Assembly: GCA_021774955.1 (NCBI GenBank)
Contig: JAJFIN010000119.1
Coordinates: forward strand, 1 to 7,932
DNA length: 7,932 bases
Direction of reading: 5' to 3'
Source of the DNA: Alphaproteobacteria bacterium
Lineage (GTDB): Bacteria > Pseudomonadota > Alphaproteobacteria > M2410
Below, one piece after another: positions 1 through 5,327 of the stretch (position 1 is its first letter; every line of letters begins with the position of its first letter). A model generated the notes under the pieces. That model worked only from the letters and a program-made list of their open reading frames with translations, was not told the DNA's origin and did no database searches. Both the position numbers and the translations under genes were made by a program.

Positions 1-30
1 GATCTCCTCTTCACTGCCACGCAAGCTTGG

Positions 31-72
31 TCAGTTTCGAAATATTGCAACTACAGATTCAACCCGCTTCAA
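31..72 (-). pseudogene. Possible remnant of a TetR/COQ9-like C-terminal tail
   Basis: On the minus strand this stretch reads LKRVESVVAIFRN followed by TGA. The C-terminal region of the TetR-like protein (bases 1659-1697) reads LRRVESIVETFRH. By eye 27 of 39 bases agree, including an exact 13-base match (55-67 with 1680-1692). The similarity continues upstream for about two codons (Asn-Arg against Asp-Arg) if one base is taken as deleted. Beyond that it vanishes, and an in-frame TAA lies three codons upstream of the stretch, so no intact gene is present. The 13-base match alone is near chance level in a window of this size. The protein-level agreement in the same orientation is what makes a remnant plausible. 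It could instead be coincidence. Confidence 0.3.
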
Positions 73-87
73 CCGCGATTAGAGGAT

Positions 88-282
88 TCACCGCTCGGGG
101 ATTGCGCGCGATTGTGCGGCAGTCTCTTTGAGTAATTCTACCCATATCAAAAAAACCGCCAAAAGAGTATCAAAGATTAACCAGCTGAGCAGATACGCCG
201 AGCTATATGCGTACACAGAATATGGCGAACCCACCGGCAAAGCTGAACTGCCGCGGGGACCGGATCGCGATTCATCATCCAT
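88..282 (-). CDS. Weak candidate small single-pass membrane protein
   Basis: This is a 64-codon ATG-to-TGA frame divergent from the MFS gene. Residues about 28-50 (AYLLSWLIF through the run ending WVELL) form a hydrophobic stretch long enough to span a membrane. A short polar tail with Lys, Glu and Arg follows. The N-terminal 25 residues are Gly/Ser/Pro-rich and low in complexity. No Shine-Dalgarno sequence is visible before the ATG, and no family is recognised. The hydrophobic run can arise by chance in T-rich DNA, so this is a weak prediction; if real, a later start is possible. Confidence 0.18.
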   Translation of the reverse strand: MDDESRSGPRGSSALPVGSPYSVYAYSSAYLLSWLIFDTLLAVFLIWVELLKETAAQSRAIPER

Positions 283-375
283 CTAAACGACTAAGGAATA
301 TTCTAGATACGTTGTCCAAGAACAACATTGCAAAAAGAACCAACTGCCTATCCAAACACTCCGAGCAGGACACAC

Positions 376-1560
376 ATGACAACCGAGGGGTCTTTCGATG
401 TAAACAGCCCACCTACAACTTGGGCAATATTGCTGTTGGCGGCATTTGCACCAGCGTCGGCTGTTTTGAGCCCGCTAATAGTCGGGGCGTATGTCACCGA
501 TCTTGAATTCTCAGCTCAACAAGCCGGTTATCTCATCGCTGCAGAATTGATCGGGGCAGCACTGTCGACGTTTTCCACTCTTTATTTGGTTGGGCGTGCC
601 AACTGGCACAAAATTCTTCACATTTCGATTGCCATTATCGTTGTTGGGTATCTGATTTCAAGCGCAATTACGTCCTTCGAGATTTTGTTACCAATAAGGT
701 TCACCTCTGGACTTGCACTTGGAACTGTCATGACAATGACAATTGTCGTTTGCGGTATGACCAAAGATCCAGAACGGGCATTCGGGTTCTGGTCATTAGG
801 CCAGATCATTTTTGCAGTCGTAGGATTTGCGGTCTTCCCACATCTGTTCCCAGTTATTGGTGTCAAAGGTTTCTTTCTAGTGATGGCGGCGATCATGTCC
901 GTCATACTGCTCCCGGTTCGTTTCATGCCAACGGCAGGAACTGAGCGGCACAAACAGGGTTTGAAGAGCGTATCTCCAAAAGCCAAAAAAATGGCGCCAA
1001 TAGGATTACTGGCCGTGTTATTTTACTACACAGCAATCGGCAGTGTTTGGGCTTACGTAGAACGAATTGCCAATGCCGCCAATTTGCCACCTGAGTTCAT
1101 CGGTTACACTTTGTCTGCAGCCTCTATTGTCGGCGTAATGGGCGCTGGGGCCGCGACCTGGCTTAGCACGCGCTTTGGCAGACTATTACCAGTCATTTTC
1201 GGATATGCGGTGATTGGATTGGGTATATTACTGATCTTTGGCCTACAGAGCGCGACGCTGTATGCAATATCTTCGCTGTTGTTCAAATTTGGCTGGTGGT
1301 TCGCAGCACCGTACTTGTTGGCCAATATGACCGGCCTGGATCCGTCTGGACGAATTGCCATACTGACAAATTTTTTCATCGCATGCGGCATGGGATTGGG
1401 ACCGGCGGCGGCGGCCGCCATCTTGAGTTTAACGCAAGGAGAAAACGGTCAGCTCAATTTTAACCCGGTAGTTCTTTTCGGTGTGGTTTGTCTGACGATC
1501 TCTCTCCCTCTGCTTTACATCATAATTCGCGTCAACGCGGCTGAACAAGATCAGGCGTAG
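376..1560 (+). CDS. MFS family transporter
   Basis: This gene encodes a 394-residue inner-membrane protein made almost entirely of hydrophobic segments, with about 12 predicted spans. A more polar central loop (about residues 185-210, with HKQG and KAKK) separates two six-helix halves, as expected for the major facilitator superfamily. These proteins move small solutes, usually by proton or ion coupling. The inter-helix motif is degenerate in the N half (LVGRANWHK) and clearer in the C half (LSTRFGRLLP). Nothing visible fixes the substrate; a drug or metabolite exporter of the arabinose-efflux type is possible. I chose ATG 376 because AGGA lies at 367-370, five bases upstream. The frame extends back to a TTG at 328 without a comparable ribosome-binding site. 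The gene converges on the tetR-like gene and is alone on its strand here. Confidence 0.85.
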   Translation: MTTEGSFDVNSPPTTWAILLLAAFAPASAVLSPLIVGAYVTDLEFSAQQAGYLIAAELIGAALSTFSTLYLVGRANWHKILHISIAIIVVGYLISSAITSFEILLPIRFTSGLALGTVMTMTIVVCGMTKDPERAFGFWSLGQIIFAVVGFAVFPHLFPVIGVKGFFLVMAAIMSVILLPVRFMPTAGTERHKQGLKSVSPKAKKMAPIGLLAVLFYYTAIGSVWAYVERIANAANLPPEFIGYTLSAASIVGVMGAGAATWLSTRFGRLLPVIFGYAVIGLGILLIFGLQSATLYAISSLLFKFGWWFAAPYLLANMTGLDPSGRIAILTNFFIACGMGLGPAAAAAILSLTQGENGQLNFNPVVLFGVVCLTISLPLLYIIIRVNAAEQDQA

Positions 1561-1576
1561 AGGGACCAAGGGAATC

Positions 1577-1594
1577 ATACGATTGAAATCGTAT
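1577..1594. terminator. Weak hairpin in the convergent MFS/tetR gap
   Basis: ATACGAT (1577-1583) pairs perfectly with ATCGTAT (1588-1594) around the four-base loop TGAA, in the 44-base gap between two converging stop codons. The location suits a shared terminator. However, the stem is only 7 bp with two GC pairs, and no U-tract follows in either direction, so a classical intrinsic terminator is doubtful. Confidence 0.3.
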
Positions 1595-1604
1595 TAACTT
1601 CAGT

Positions 1605-2234
1605 TCAATTGCTAGCTTGAACACAATCTTCAGAATCAACATTCCGCTTGCTCCCGCGATGGCGAAACGTCTCGACAATAGATTCAACCCGCCTCAGGCG
1701 GCGATCAAGATCAGCCATGGTTTTAGCGAAATCACTTTCGTCGTCGTCAAGCCACACACGGAAAGACCCGTGAACAACCGGCGCAATACCGCGTACGCGC
1801 AAAGCACCAACAGCGCCCGACGCCGACAGGCCTGCATCTTCTATGATCCAAGACAAGGAGCGCAAAAGCGCCCGTCTCATGGACAGCATGGCAATGGGAT
1901 CACGACGCATCGCAAAGTAAATCGCACGGACGCCATCGCGATAATCGAGCAAGGCATCGAAGCGTCGCATAATCGCATCAAACAACCGGTCGCGCGGGGC
2001 TTCATCCGGATCTGGCTCGGCATCCTTGTCTTCCAAGGCCAGGAGATCAATGCGCTCCAGAAAAGCACCCAGCACATGTTCGCGTGTTGGATAAAGCCGA
2101 TAGAGTTTAGCCAGCGGCACTTTGGCTTCGCTGGCAATCTCCGCCAGACTGAGCCCACGCCAACCCCGTTTCGCCGCCAGCGAAAGGGCCGCATCAACAA
2201 TCTTGTCTTCTTGTTTTCTAGAGGTCGCGGCCAT
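1605..2234 (-). CDS. TetR-family protein with COQ9-like C-terminus
   Basis: This gene encodes a 209-residue protein. Residues about 10-58 form a TetR-type DNA-binding domain: KIVDAALSLAAKRGWRGLSL, then a helix-turn-helix through AEIASEAKVPLAKLYRLYPTR, with the usual Tyr-x-x-(Tyr/Phe) before the scaffold helices. The C-terminal part (about 163-196) contains VWLDDDESDFAKTMADLDRR and LRRVESIVETF. This resembles the tail of COQ9-type proteins, which share the TetR fold and bind lipid in ubiquinone synthesis. It may therefore be a regulator or a ubiquinone-related factor that keeps an HTH; the intact HTH favours retained DNA binding. The start is supported by GAAGGA at 2241-2246, six bases from ATG. 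It lies 44 bases after proC on the same strand, probably as the last gene of that operon. No ligand or target can be read from the sequence. Confidence 0.83.
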   Translation of the reverse strand: MAATSRKQEDKIVDAALSLAAKRGWRGLSLAEIASEAKVPLAKLYRLYPTREHVLGAFLERIDLLALEDKDAEPDPDEAPRDRLFDAIMRRFDALLDYRDGVRAIYFAMRRDPIAMLSMRRALLRSLSWIIEDAGLSASGAVGALRVRGIAPVVHGSFRVWLDDDESDFAKTMADLDRRLRRVESIVETFRHRGSKRNVDSEDCVQASN

Positions 2235-2278
2235 GACTCGTCCTTCAATTCACTCGACTCATCACCAGCCGAGAACAC

Positions 2279-3115
2279 CTAATCGCGCAGCTCTTTCGAT
2301 CGTTGGGTCGCAGCTTTGATTACGCGTCGCATCAGCGGTGCAAGCCCATCACTACCCATCAATATATCAAGACCGGCCGCCGTTGTCCCGCCAGGGCTTG
2401 TGACATTCTGGCGCAAGACGTTTGGCGGTTCATCTGATTGTGCGGCGAGTACGCCCGCGCCATGCACAGTGGCGACAGCAAGTTGATCGGCAAGCTCCGC
2501 TGGCAGGCCCGCTTCGCGCGCCGCCGAAGCCAAACATTCAATCATATAAAACACATAGGCCGGGCCGCTGCCCGAGACCGCTGTCACCGCATCGATCAAA
2601 CCTTCGCGCTCGACCCAAACAACATCACCGACCGCTGAAAGAAGCGTGGTGCATAATGCCCTCTGTGTGTCTGATACGTGAGCATTAACCACTGCCGCCG
2701 TGATGCCAAGACCAATCGCTGCTGGCGTATTGGGCATTGCCCGGATGACCGGCGTTTCGGATCCCAGAATTTTTTCAAATCCCTCAATGGTCTTCCCGGC
2801 TGCTATAGAAATAAGGAGCGTTCGTGGCCCGACAATGCGTAGCTCTTTTAAAACGTCGCTCATAATCTGGGGTTTAACCGCTATGATCAAAACATCAAGC
2901 TGGTCTGCCTCCGCGGCAGCATTAAGGTTGATCTTGCCTTGATCTGCGAGCGATTGGATATGACCTGAGGGCAAAGGCTCAATGACCAATGGCGGTGCGG
3001 CCAGCACCTGCTTTGAAAGCCAGCCATCTAACATGGCTGTGCCCATCTTGCCGGCGCCAACAAGACCGAGTGTCGCAGTCACAGTGCCCGCTTCTGTTGT
3101 CGTTACATTATTCAT
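2279..3115 (-). CDS. proC: Pyrroline-5-carboxylate reductase
   Basis: ProC reduces 1-pyrroline-5-carboxylate to L-proline with NAD(P)H, the last step of proline synthesis, in the cytoplasm. The 278-residue length is normal for the family. Visible hallmarks in order are a Rossmann nucleotide-binding turn GLVGAGKMG (17-25), AVKPQ (79-83), LISIAAGKTIE (101-111), AMPNTP (126-131), the active-site and dimer region SGSGPAY (181-187), and TSPGGTTAAGL (239-249). No key element is missing. The gene follows the YbjN-family gene by 63 bases and precedes the TetR-like gene by 44, all on one strand. The ATG at 3115 lies 13 bases from the strong Shine-Dalgarno AGAGGTG (3129-3135), too far for ideal use. 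That site is better placed for the three-codon ORF that overlaps this start, so translation may be coupled. The N-terminus before GLVGAG is slightly long (16 residues). Confidence 0.97.
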   Translation of the reverse strand: MNNVTTTEAGTVTATLGLVGAGKMGTAMLDGWLSKQVLAAPPLVIEPLPSGHIQSLADQGKINLNAAAEADQLDVLIIAVKPQIMSDVLKELRIVGPRTLLISIAAGKTIEGFEKILGSETPVIRAMPNTPAAIGLGITAAVVNAHVSDTQRALCTTLLSAVGDVVWVEREGLIDAVTAVSGSGPAYVFYMIECLASAAREAGLPAELADQLAVATVHGAGVLAAQSDEPPNVLRQNVTSPGGTTAAGLDILMGSDGLAPLMRRVIKAATQRSKELRD

Positions 3116-3123
3116 TTACCCAT
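3112..3123 (-). other. Three-codon ORF overlapping the proC start
   Basis: On the minus strand ATG GGT AAA TGA (Met-Gly-Lys-stop) ends in an ATGA overlap with the proC start codon. The ATG lies five bases from AGAGGTG (3129-3135), the best ribosome-binding site in this leader. The arrangement would let ribosomes load at the mini-ORF and re-initiate at proC. It may equally be a by-product of an upstream ribosome-binding site serving proC at long spacing. No function is demonstrated. Confidence 0.3.
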
Positions 3124-3178
3124 GATAGCACCTCTGATCAAAATCAGGGTGCTTAAAACAAGGCTCTCGTGAAAATTT

Positions 3179-3682
3179 CTAAGCCGTTCCAACCGTATCG
3201 AACATCGCCGCTGAAACAGCTTCTTCCGCAGTTTTGCCCGCCCACAAAACGAACTGAAACGCGGGATAATATTGTTCGCAAGCCTGGATGGCATTTTGCA
3301 GCAAGGTCTCGCATTGACCGCGTGTCAACTCTGCGCCACCGACCAGTGGCAAAACCGTCCGGTAGACCAACAAACGATCCTCTGACCACAGATCAAAATG
3401 ACCCAACCATTGCCGCTCATTGATCATCGCCAGGACTGCATAGATCTCAGCGGTTTTCTCCATGCCCACTTTGACATCAAACACGCAAGAGACATGGATT
3501 GATTCCAATTCCCCATGCCAAGTAACGGTCAATTGATAATCGCACCAGGAGCCGGTCATGGTCAGGCCCAATTCATCTTCATTGGGTCTTTGGGTCGACC
3601 ATTCAAATCCATCTGCAAGGATTTCAAAGGCGTCAATTGGATTATATTCAAAAAACTCTGGTTGGCTTTGCAGCAGGTCCAC
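3179..3682 (-). CDS. YbjN domain-containing protein
   Basis: This gene encodes a 167-residue soluble, acidic protein of the YbjN family (also likened to type III secretion chaperone-like folds). The biochemical role of the family is not established. Recognisable conserved stretches are MDLLQSQPEFFEYNP at the N-terminus, GSWCDYQL (44-51), CVFDVKV (66-72), WLGHFDLWSED (92-102) and YYPAFQFVLWAGKTAEEA (138-155). This pattern matches what I recall of alphaproteobacterial members next to proC. The start is GTG at 3682, preceded by AGAGGA (3690-3695) at seven bases. An ATG slightly upstream is in another frame. The ribosome-binding site partly overlaps a small stem, TCTCA (3693-3697) pairing with TGAGA (3701-3705), which could modestly mask it. 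It is the first gene of the ybjN-proC-tetR run, so the operon promoter should lie in the repeat-rich gap upstream. Confidence 0.88.
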   Translation of the reverse strand: MDLLQSQPEFFEYNPIDAFEILADGFEWSTQRPNEDELGLTMTGSWCDYQLTVTWHGELESIHVSCVFDVKVGMEKTAEIYAVLAMINERQWLGHFDLWSEDRLLVYRTVLPLVGGAELTRGQCETLLQNAIQACEQYYPAFQFVLWAGKTAEEAVSAAMFDTVGTA

Positions 3683-3725
3683 GCCTTGTTCCTCTCATCG
3701 TGAGAAAGCCAGTCTGGCCGAAAGC

Positions 3726-3782
3726 GCCGCCTAAATTCATACGCTTCAATGACACACTCAATACACTGGAAAATTAGGCGGC
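3726..3782. repeat. 9-base inverted repeat upstream of ybjN
   Basis: GCCGCCTAA (3726-3734) is the exact reverse complement of TTAGGCGGC (3774-3782), with a 39-base interval. After one mismatch two more A-T pairs can form. Seen as RNA from the ybjN leader (minus strand), this would be a GC-rich stem about 50 bases before the start codon. It may be a leader structure, an attenuator stem or an operator; there is no U-tract. Confidence 0.5.
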
Positions 3783-3866
3783 AAGTTGGCGGTCTCTGAG
3801 ATGGTTTGGCACGATGTCACCCCACCAGCCAAACCCAACGTCCAATTGAGCTTTACCGCGAAACAT
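3774..3866 (-). CDS. Candidate 30-residue ORF in the repeat-rich gap
   Basis: On the minus strand an ATG with GGAG seven bases upstream opens a 30-codon frame ending in TAA. It starts MFRGKAQLD and ends GWWGDIVPNHLRDRQLAA. A TAG sits five codons upstream, so the frame is not the tail of a longer intact gene. The composition looks protein-like (Trp-Trp, then a charged C-terminus), but I recognise no family. It overlaps the left arm of the inverted repeat, which encodes HLRD. It may be a small protein, a leader peptide of the ybjN operon, or a fragment of a decayed gene. Confidence 0.22.
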   Translation of the reverse strand: MFRGKAQLDVGFGWWGDIVPNHLRDRQLAA

Positions 3867-3905
3867 TGGATCACTCCGCTATCTCGGTCGGTCATCTCAG
3901 AGACC
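3791..3905. repeat. 13-base inverted repeat bounding a 115-base segment
   Basis: GGTCTCTGAGATG (3791-3803) and CATCTCAGAGACC (3893-3905) are perfect reverse complements 89 bases apart. Each arm also contains a small dyad, TCTC-N-GAGA. Inside the left half GGTTTGGC (3803-3810) pairs with GCCAAACC (3828-3835). No matching target-site duplication is visible at the edges (left flank TTGGC, right flank ATCGC), so a miniature transposable element is not proven. Alternatives are a pair of regulator-binding sites about 102 bases apart, or the closing stem of a structured RNA. Confidence 0.5.
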
Positions 3906-4040
3906 ATCGCCAGAACCAACGGTGCCCAATGATTTGGCTTTGATCAAGCGACAAAAGCACTGTCAGATTTGAATCATGTGGACAAATGGCGCAATCGCGC
4001 AGGAACCTTAGGAGGAACCGTAGCACCAACTCTTGCCGGT

Positions 4041-4328
4041 CTATTTGGCATCAGAGTTTTCTGCCTTTTTATCGATCAATAGGGAGGCAATCGTGTCTTC
4101 CAGCCCAGCCAACCGCGCTTCCAGCGTTTCATTCTCCTCACGCGCGCGTACAGCCATAGCCATGACCGCATCAAACTCGTCGCGGGTGACCAATTCCATA
4201 TCCTTGAGCAGGCGTTCCATTTGGTTTTTGACCACCGCATCAATCTCGTCGCGCACACCTTGAGCCGCCCCAGCTGCGCTGGTCAGCACCTTGGCAAAGT
4301 CGTCAAATATCCGGTTATTTGCTTGCAT
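4041..4328 (-). CDS. ubiK: UbiK-type ubiquinone biosynthesis accessory factor
   Basis: This gene encodes a 95-residue protein of the UbiK/BMFP (YqiC-like) family. UbiK in E. coli aids aerobic ubiquinone synthesis by joining the soluble Ubi enzyme complex and promoting its assembly near lipids. The N-terminus FDDFAKVLTSAAGAAQGVRD is an amphipathic membrane-contacting region. The centre LLKDMELVTRDEFDAVMAMA (40-59) holds the conserved (L/M)V(T/S)R(D/E)EF(D/E) motif. The remainder, up to about residue 87, is a heptad-rich coiled coil (REENETLEARLAGLE) that should trimerise. Length and order fit the family. The start ATG has only a weak GTGAG five bases upstream and overlaps a four-codon ORF by one base (TAATG). 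It is divergent from lgt and shares the 141-base gap with it. UbiK assignment is by motif; alphaproteobacterial members are less studied than the E. coli protein. Confidence 0.85.
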   Translation of the reverse strand: MQANNRIFDDFAKVLTSAAGAAQGVRDEIDAVVKNQMERLLKDMELVTRDEFDAVMAMAVRAREENETLEARLAGLEDTIASLLIDKKAENSDAK

Positions 4329-4342
4329 TACCGCTCACTCAT
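4328..4342 (-). other. Four-codon ORF overlapping the ubiK start
   Basis: On the minus strand ATG AGT GAG CGG TAA (Met-Ser-Glu-Arg-stop) ends in a TAATG overlap with the ubiK start. AGGA lies nine bases before its ATG, a usable ribosome-binding site, whereas ubiK itself has only a weak one. It would be inside the transcript from the promoter proposed at 4365-4393. Coupled re-initiation is possible; chance is also possible. Confidence 0.25.
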
Positions 4343-4364
4343 TATGCCATTTCCTAACCCTGTC

Positions 4365-4393
4365 AGTATGGCCTCTCCTTGCCTCAGGGGCAA
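4365..4393 (-). promoter_or_regulatory. Candidate sigma-70 promoter for ubiK
   Basis: On the minus strand TTGCCC (4388-4393) and CATACT (4365-4370) are separated by exactly 17 bases. Each matches four of six positions of the TTGACA and TATAAT consensus. The expected start point would leave a leader of roughly 30 bases before the ubiK ATG. The -35 overlaps a small stem (TTGCC 4379-4383 with GGCAA 4389-4393). Confidence 0.4.
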
Positions 4394-4403
4394 CCAGGAC
4401 CCG

Positions 4404-4432
4404 TTGACACAGGGTGGGCAAACCGACAGTCT
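4404..4432 (+). promoter_or_regulatory. Candidate promoter for the lgt operon
   Basis: A perfect -35 hexamer TTGACA lies at 4404-4409, in the divergent gap. At 17 bases spacing the -10 would be CAGTCT (4427-4432), a poor match, so support rests on the -35 and the location. The leader to the lgt ATG would be about 30 bases. Together with the ubiK promoter it would form back-to-back divergent promoters. Confidence 0.3.
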
Positions 4433-4469
4433 CACGAGGTCTCAAACCCCCAGATCATGAGTAGAGATC

Positions 4470-5327
4470 ATGGAAGCGCTTGTTATCCCCTTCCCCAATA
4501 TTGACCCGATACTTTTCAAAATCGGCCCGGTGGCGATTCGCTGGTACGCGCTTTCTTATATTGCGGGGCTCATGCTCGGTTGGCGCTACGTCATCCGTCT
4601 TGCAGCAAACCAAACCTATTGGCCCAAAAAACCACCGATAACCAAATTAGAAATCGATGACTTGCTGTTTTGGGCCGCTATGGGGACCATCATTGGCGGT
4701 CGGTTGGGCTACCTCGCCTTCTACGGTATTCCTGAAAATGGCGATTGGTATTTCGAAAAACCCTTACGTCTGATCAACACACTGAATGGCGGCATGTCAT
4801 TCCACGGCGGATTGTTGGGAGTCGTGACCGCCGTGATCTTGTTTACCCGGCGCAAATCCTTGAGCCTTTTTTCTGTGTCGGATTTGGTTGGTGCGGCAGC
4901 CCCTATTGGATTGTTTTTCGGCCGCCTAGCAAATTTCTTCAACGGAGAACTTTGGGGCAAAGCAACGACCGTCCCATGGGCCATGATCTTTCCCCATTCA
5001 GACGGACAACCCCGCCATCCAAGTCAACTTTACGAAGCCACTCTGGAAGGTGCGGTATTATTTGTCCTCATCTATTTTTTAATCACCCGTGCTAAGGCAT
5101 TGTCGCGACCGGGTTTTATCGCCGGCGTCTTTTTTGCCGGCTACGGCGTATCGCGTTTTCTGGTTGAGTTTGTCCGCGATTCGCCATCCCACCCCATGGG
5201 GCCAGATCATTGGTTGACGACCGGCATGTTGCTCTCACTGCCCATGGTTCTATTTGGCGCGTTCTTAATCTACCGCGCCTTCAACCAGCCCCCCTTGTCA
5301 GCAAAGGCCGCCCCCAACAAATCCTAA
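4470..5327 (+). CDS. lgt: Prolipoprotein diacylglyceryl transferase
   Basis: Lgt transfers diacylglycerol from phosphatidylglycerol to the lipobox cysteine of prolipoproteins in the inner membrane, the first step of lipoprotein maturation. The 285-residue polytopic protein (about seven spans) has normal length. Key sites are IRWYALSY (Tyr26, as in E. coli Tyr26), GGRLGY (76-81), HGG (112-114, the catalytic His region), and the Lgt signature GRLANFFNGELWG (151-163), whose Arg152, Asn155 and Gly163 match the E. coli Arg143/Asn146/Gly154 spacing. RHPSQLYEA (182-190) and VEFVR (232-236) follow. The start ATG 4470 places IPFPNIDP at residue 6, as usual, but the ribosome-binding site is weak (AGAG close to the ATG). 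It opens a compact operon, and its TAA overlaps the next ATG. The last gene of the operon encodes a lipoprotein that should be its substrate. Confidence 0.97.
   Translation: MEALVIPFPNIDPILFKIGPVAIRWYALSYIAGLMLGWRYVIRLAANQTYWPKKPPITKLEIDDLLFWAAMGTIIGGRLGYLAFYGIPENGDWYFEKPLRLINTLNGGMSFHGGLLGVVTAVILFTRRKSLSLFSVSDLVGAAAPIGLFFGRLANFFNGELWGKATTVPWAMIFPHSDGQPRHPSQLYEATLEGAVLFVLIYFLITRAKALSRPGFIAGVFFAGYGVSRFLVEFVRDSPSHPMGPDHWLTTGMLLSLPMVLFGAFLIYRAFNQPPLSAKAAPNKS

Larger units (their letters stand above)
1..375. other. Left-edge region without a secure gene
   Basis: This stretch precedes the MFS transporter and holds no gene I can defend. Plus-strand frames at the left edge stay open only briefly: the frame starting at base 1 stops at 133-135 and the frame starting at base 2 stops at 80-82. 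Either could be the tail of a gene entering from the left, but neither tail is recognisable. On the minus strand there is a short tetR-like tail (31-72) and a small hydrophobic ORF (88-282), listed separately. A perfect 8-base palindrome GAATATTC lies at 296-303. No convincing -35/-10 pair for the MFS gene was found. Confidence 0.6.
3683..4040. other. 358-base gap rich in inverted repeats
   Basis: This gap lies upstream of ybjN and downstream of the UbiK-type gene, both on the minus strand, so it should contain the ybjN operon promoter and the ubiK 3' end. No long frame survives; the best are about 30-45 codons. It carries a 9-base hairpin (3726-3782), a 13-base inverted repeat (3791-3905) and an 8-base hairpin inside the latter. 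It also has a short direct repeat AGGAACC (4001-4007 and 4013-4019) and a GCGC-AATC-GCGC stem (3989-4000) with no U-tract. No clear -35/-10 pair was found; TTGAGT followed 16 bases later by TGAATT on the minus strand is a weak possibility. It could be a regulatory leader, a structured RNA, or a decayed small mobile element. Confidence 0.55.

Noticed and set aside
207..506. Plus-strand 99-codon frame overlapping the MFS start
   Set aside because: It runs 130 bases into the MFS gene in another frame, has low-complexity sequence and no supporting ribosome-binding site.
618..986. Minus-strand 122-codon frame inside the MFS gene
   Set aside because: It is antisense to transmembrane coding sequence and shows no protein-like pattern of its own.
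376..1560. MFS gene as compositionally foreign DNA
   Set aside because: Some 60-base lines are AT-rich (22 of 60 G+C at 601-660), but others exceed half G+C, and lgt shows a similar mix. By-eye composition does not support transfer.
1617..2282. Long plus-strand frame of 221 codons opposite the tetR-like gene
   Set aside because: It is the antisense shadow of a clear TetR-family gene, with no recognisable domain and an unconvincing His/Arg/Gln-rich composition.
3791..3905. Intact miniature transposable element
   Set aside because: The terminal repeat is perfect, but no target-site duplication is visible and a second genomic copy cannot be checked here, so it is kept only as an inverted repeat.
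3989..4000. GCGC-AATC-GCGC stem as the ubiK terminator
   Set aside because: The stem has only four base pairs and no U-tract follows it on the minus strand.
5210..5326. Upstream extension of the methyltransferase frame into lgt
   Set aside because: It overlaps conserved lgt coding sequence, and the ATG at the TAATG junction is where family sequence begins.
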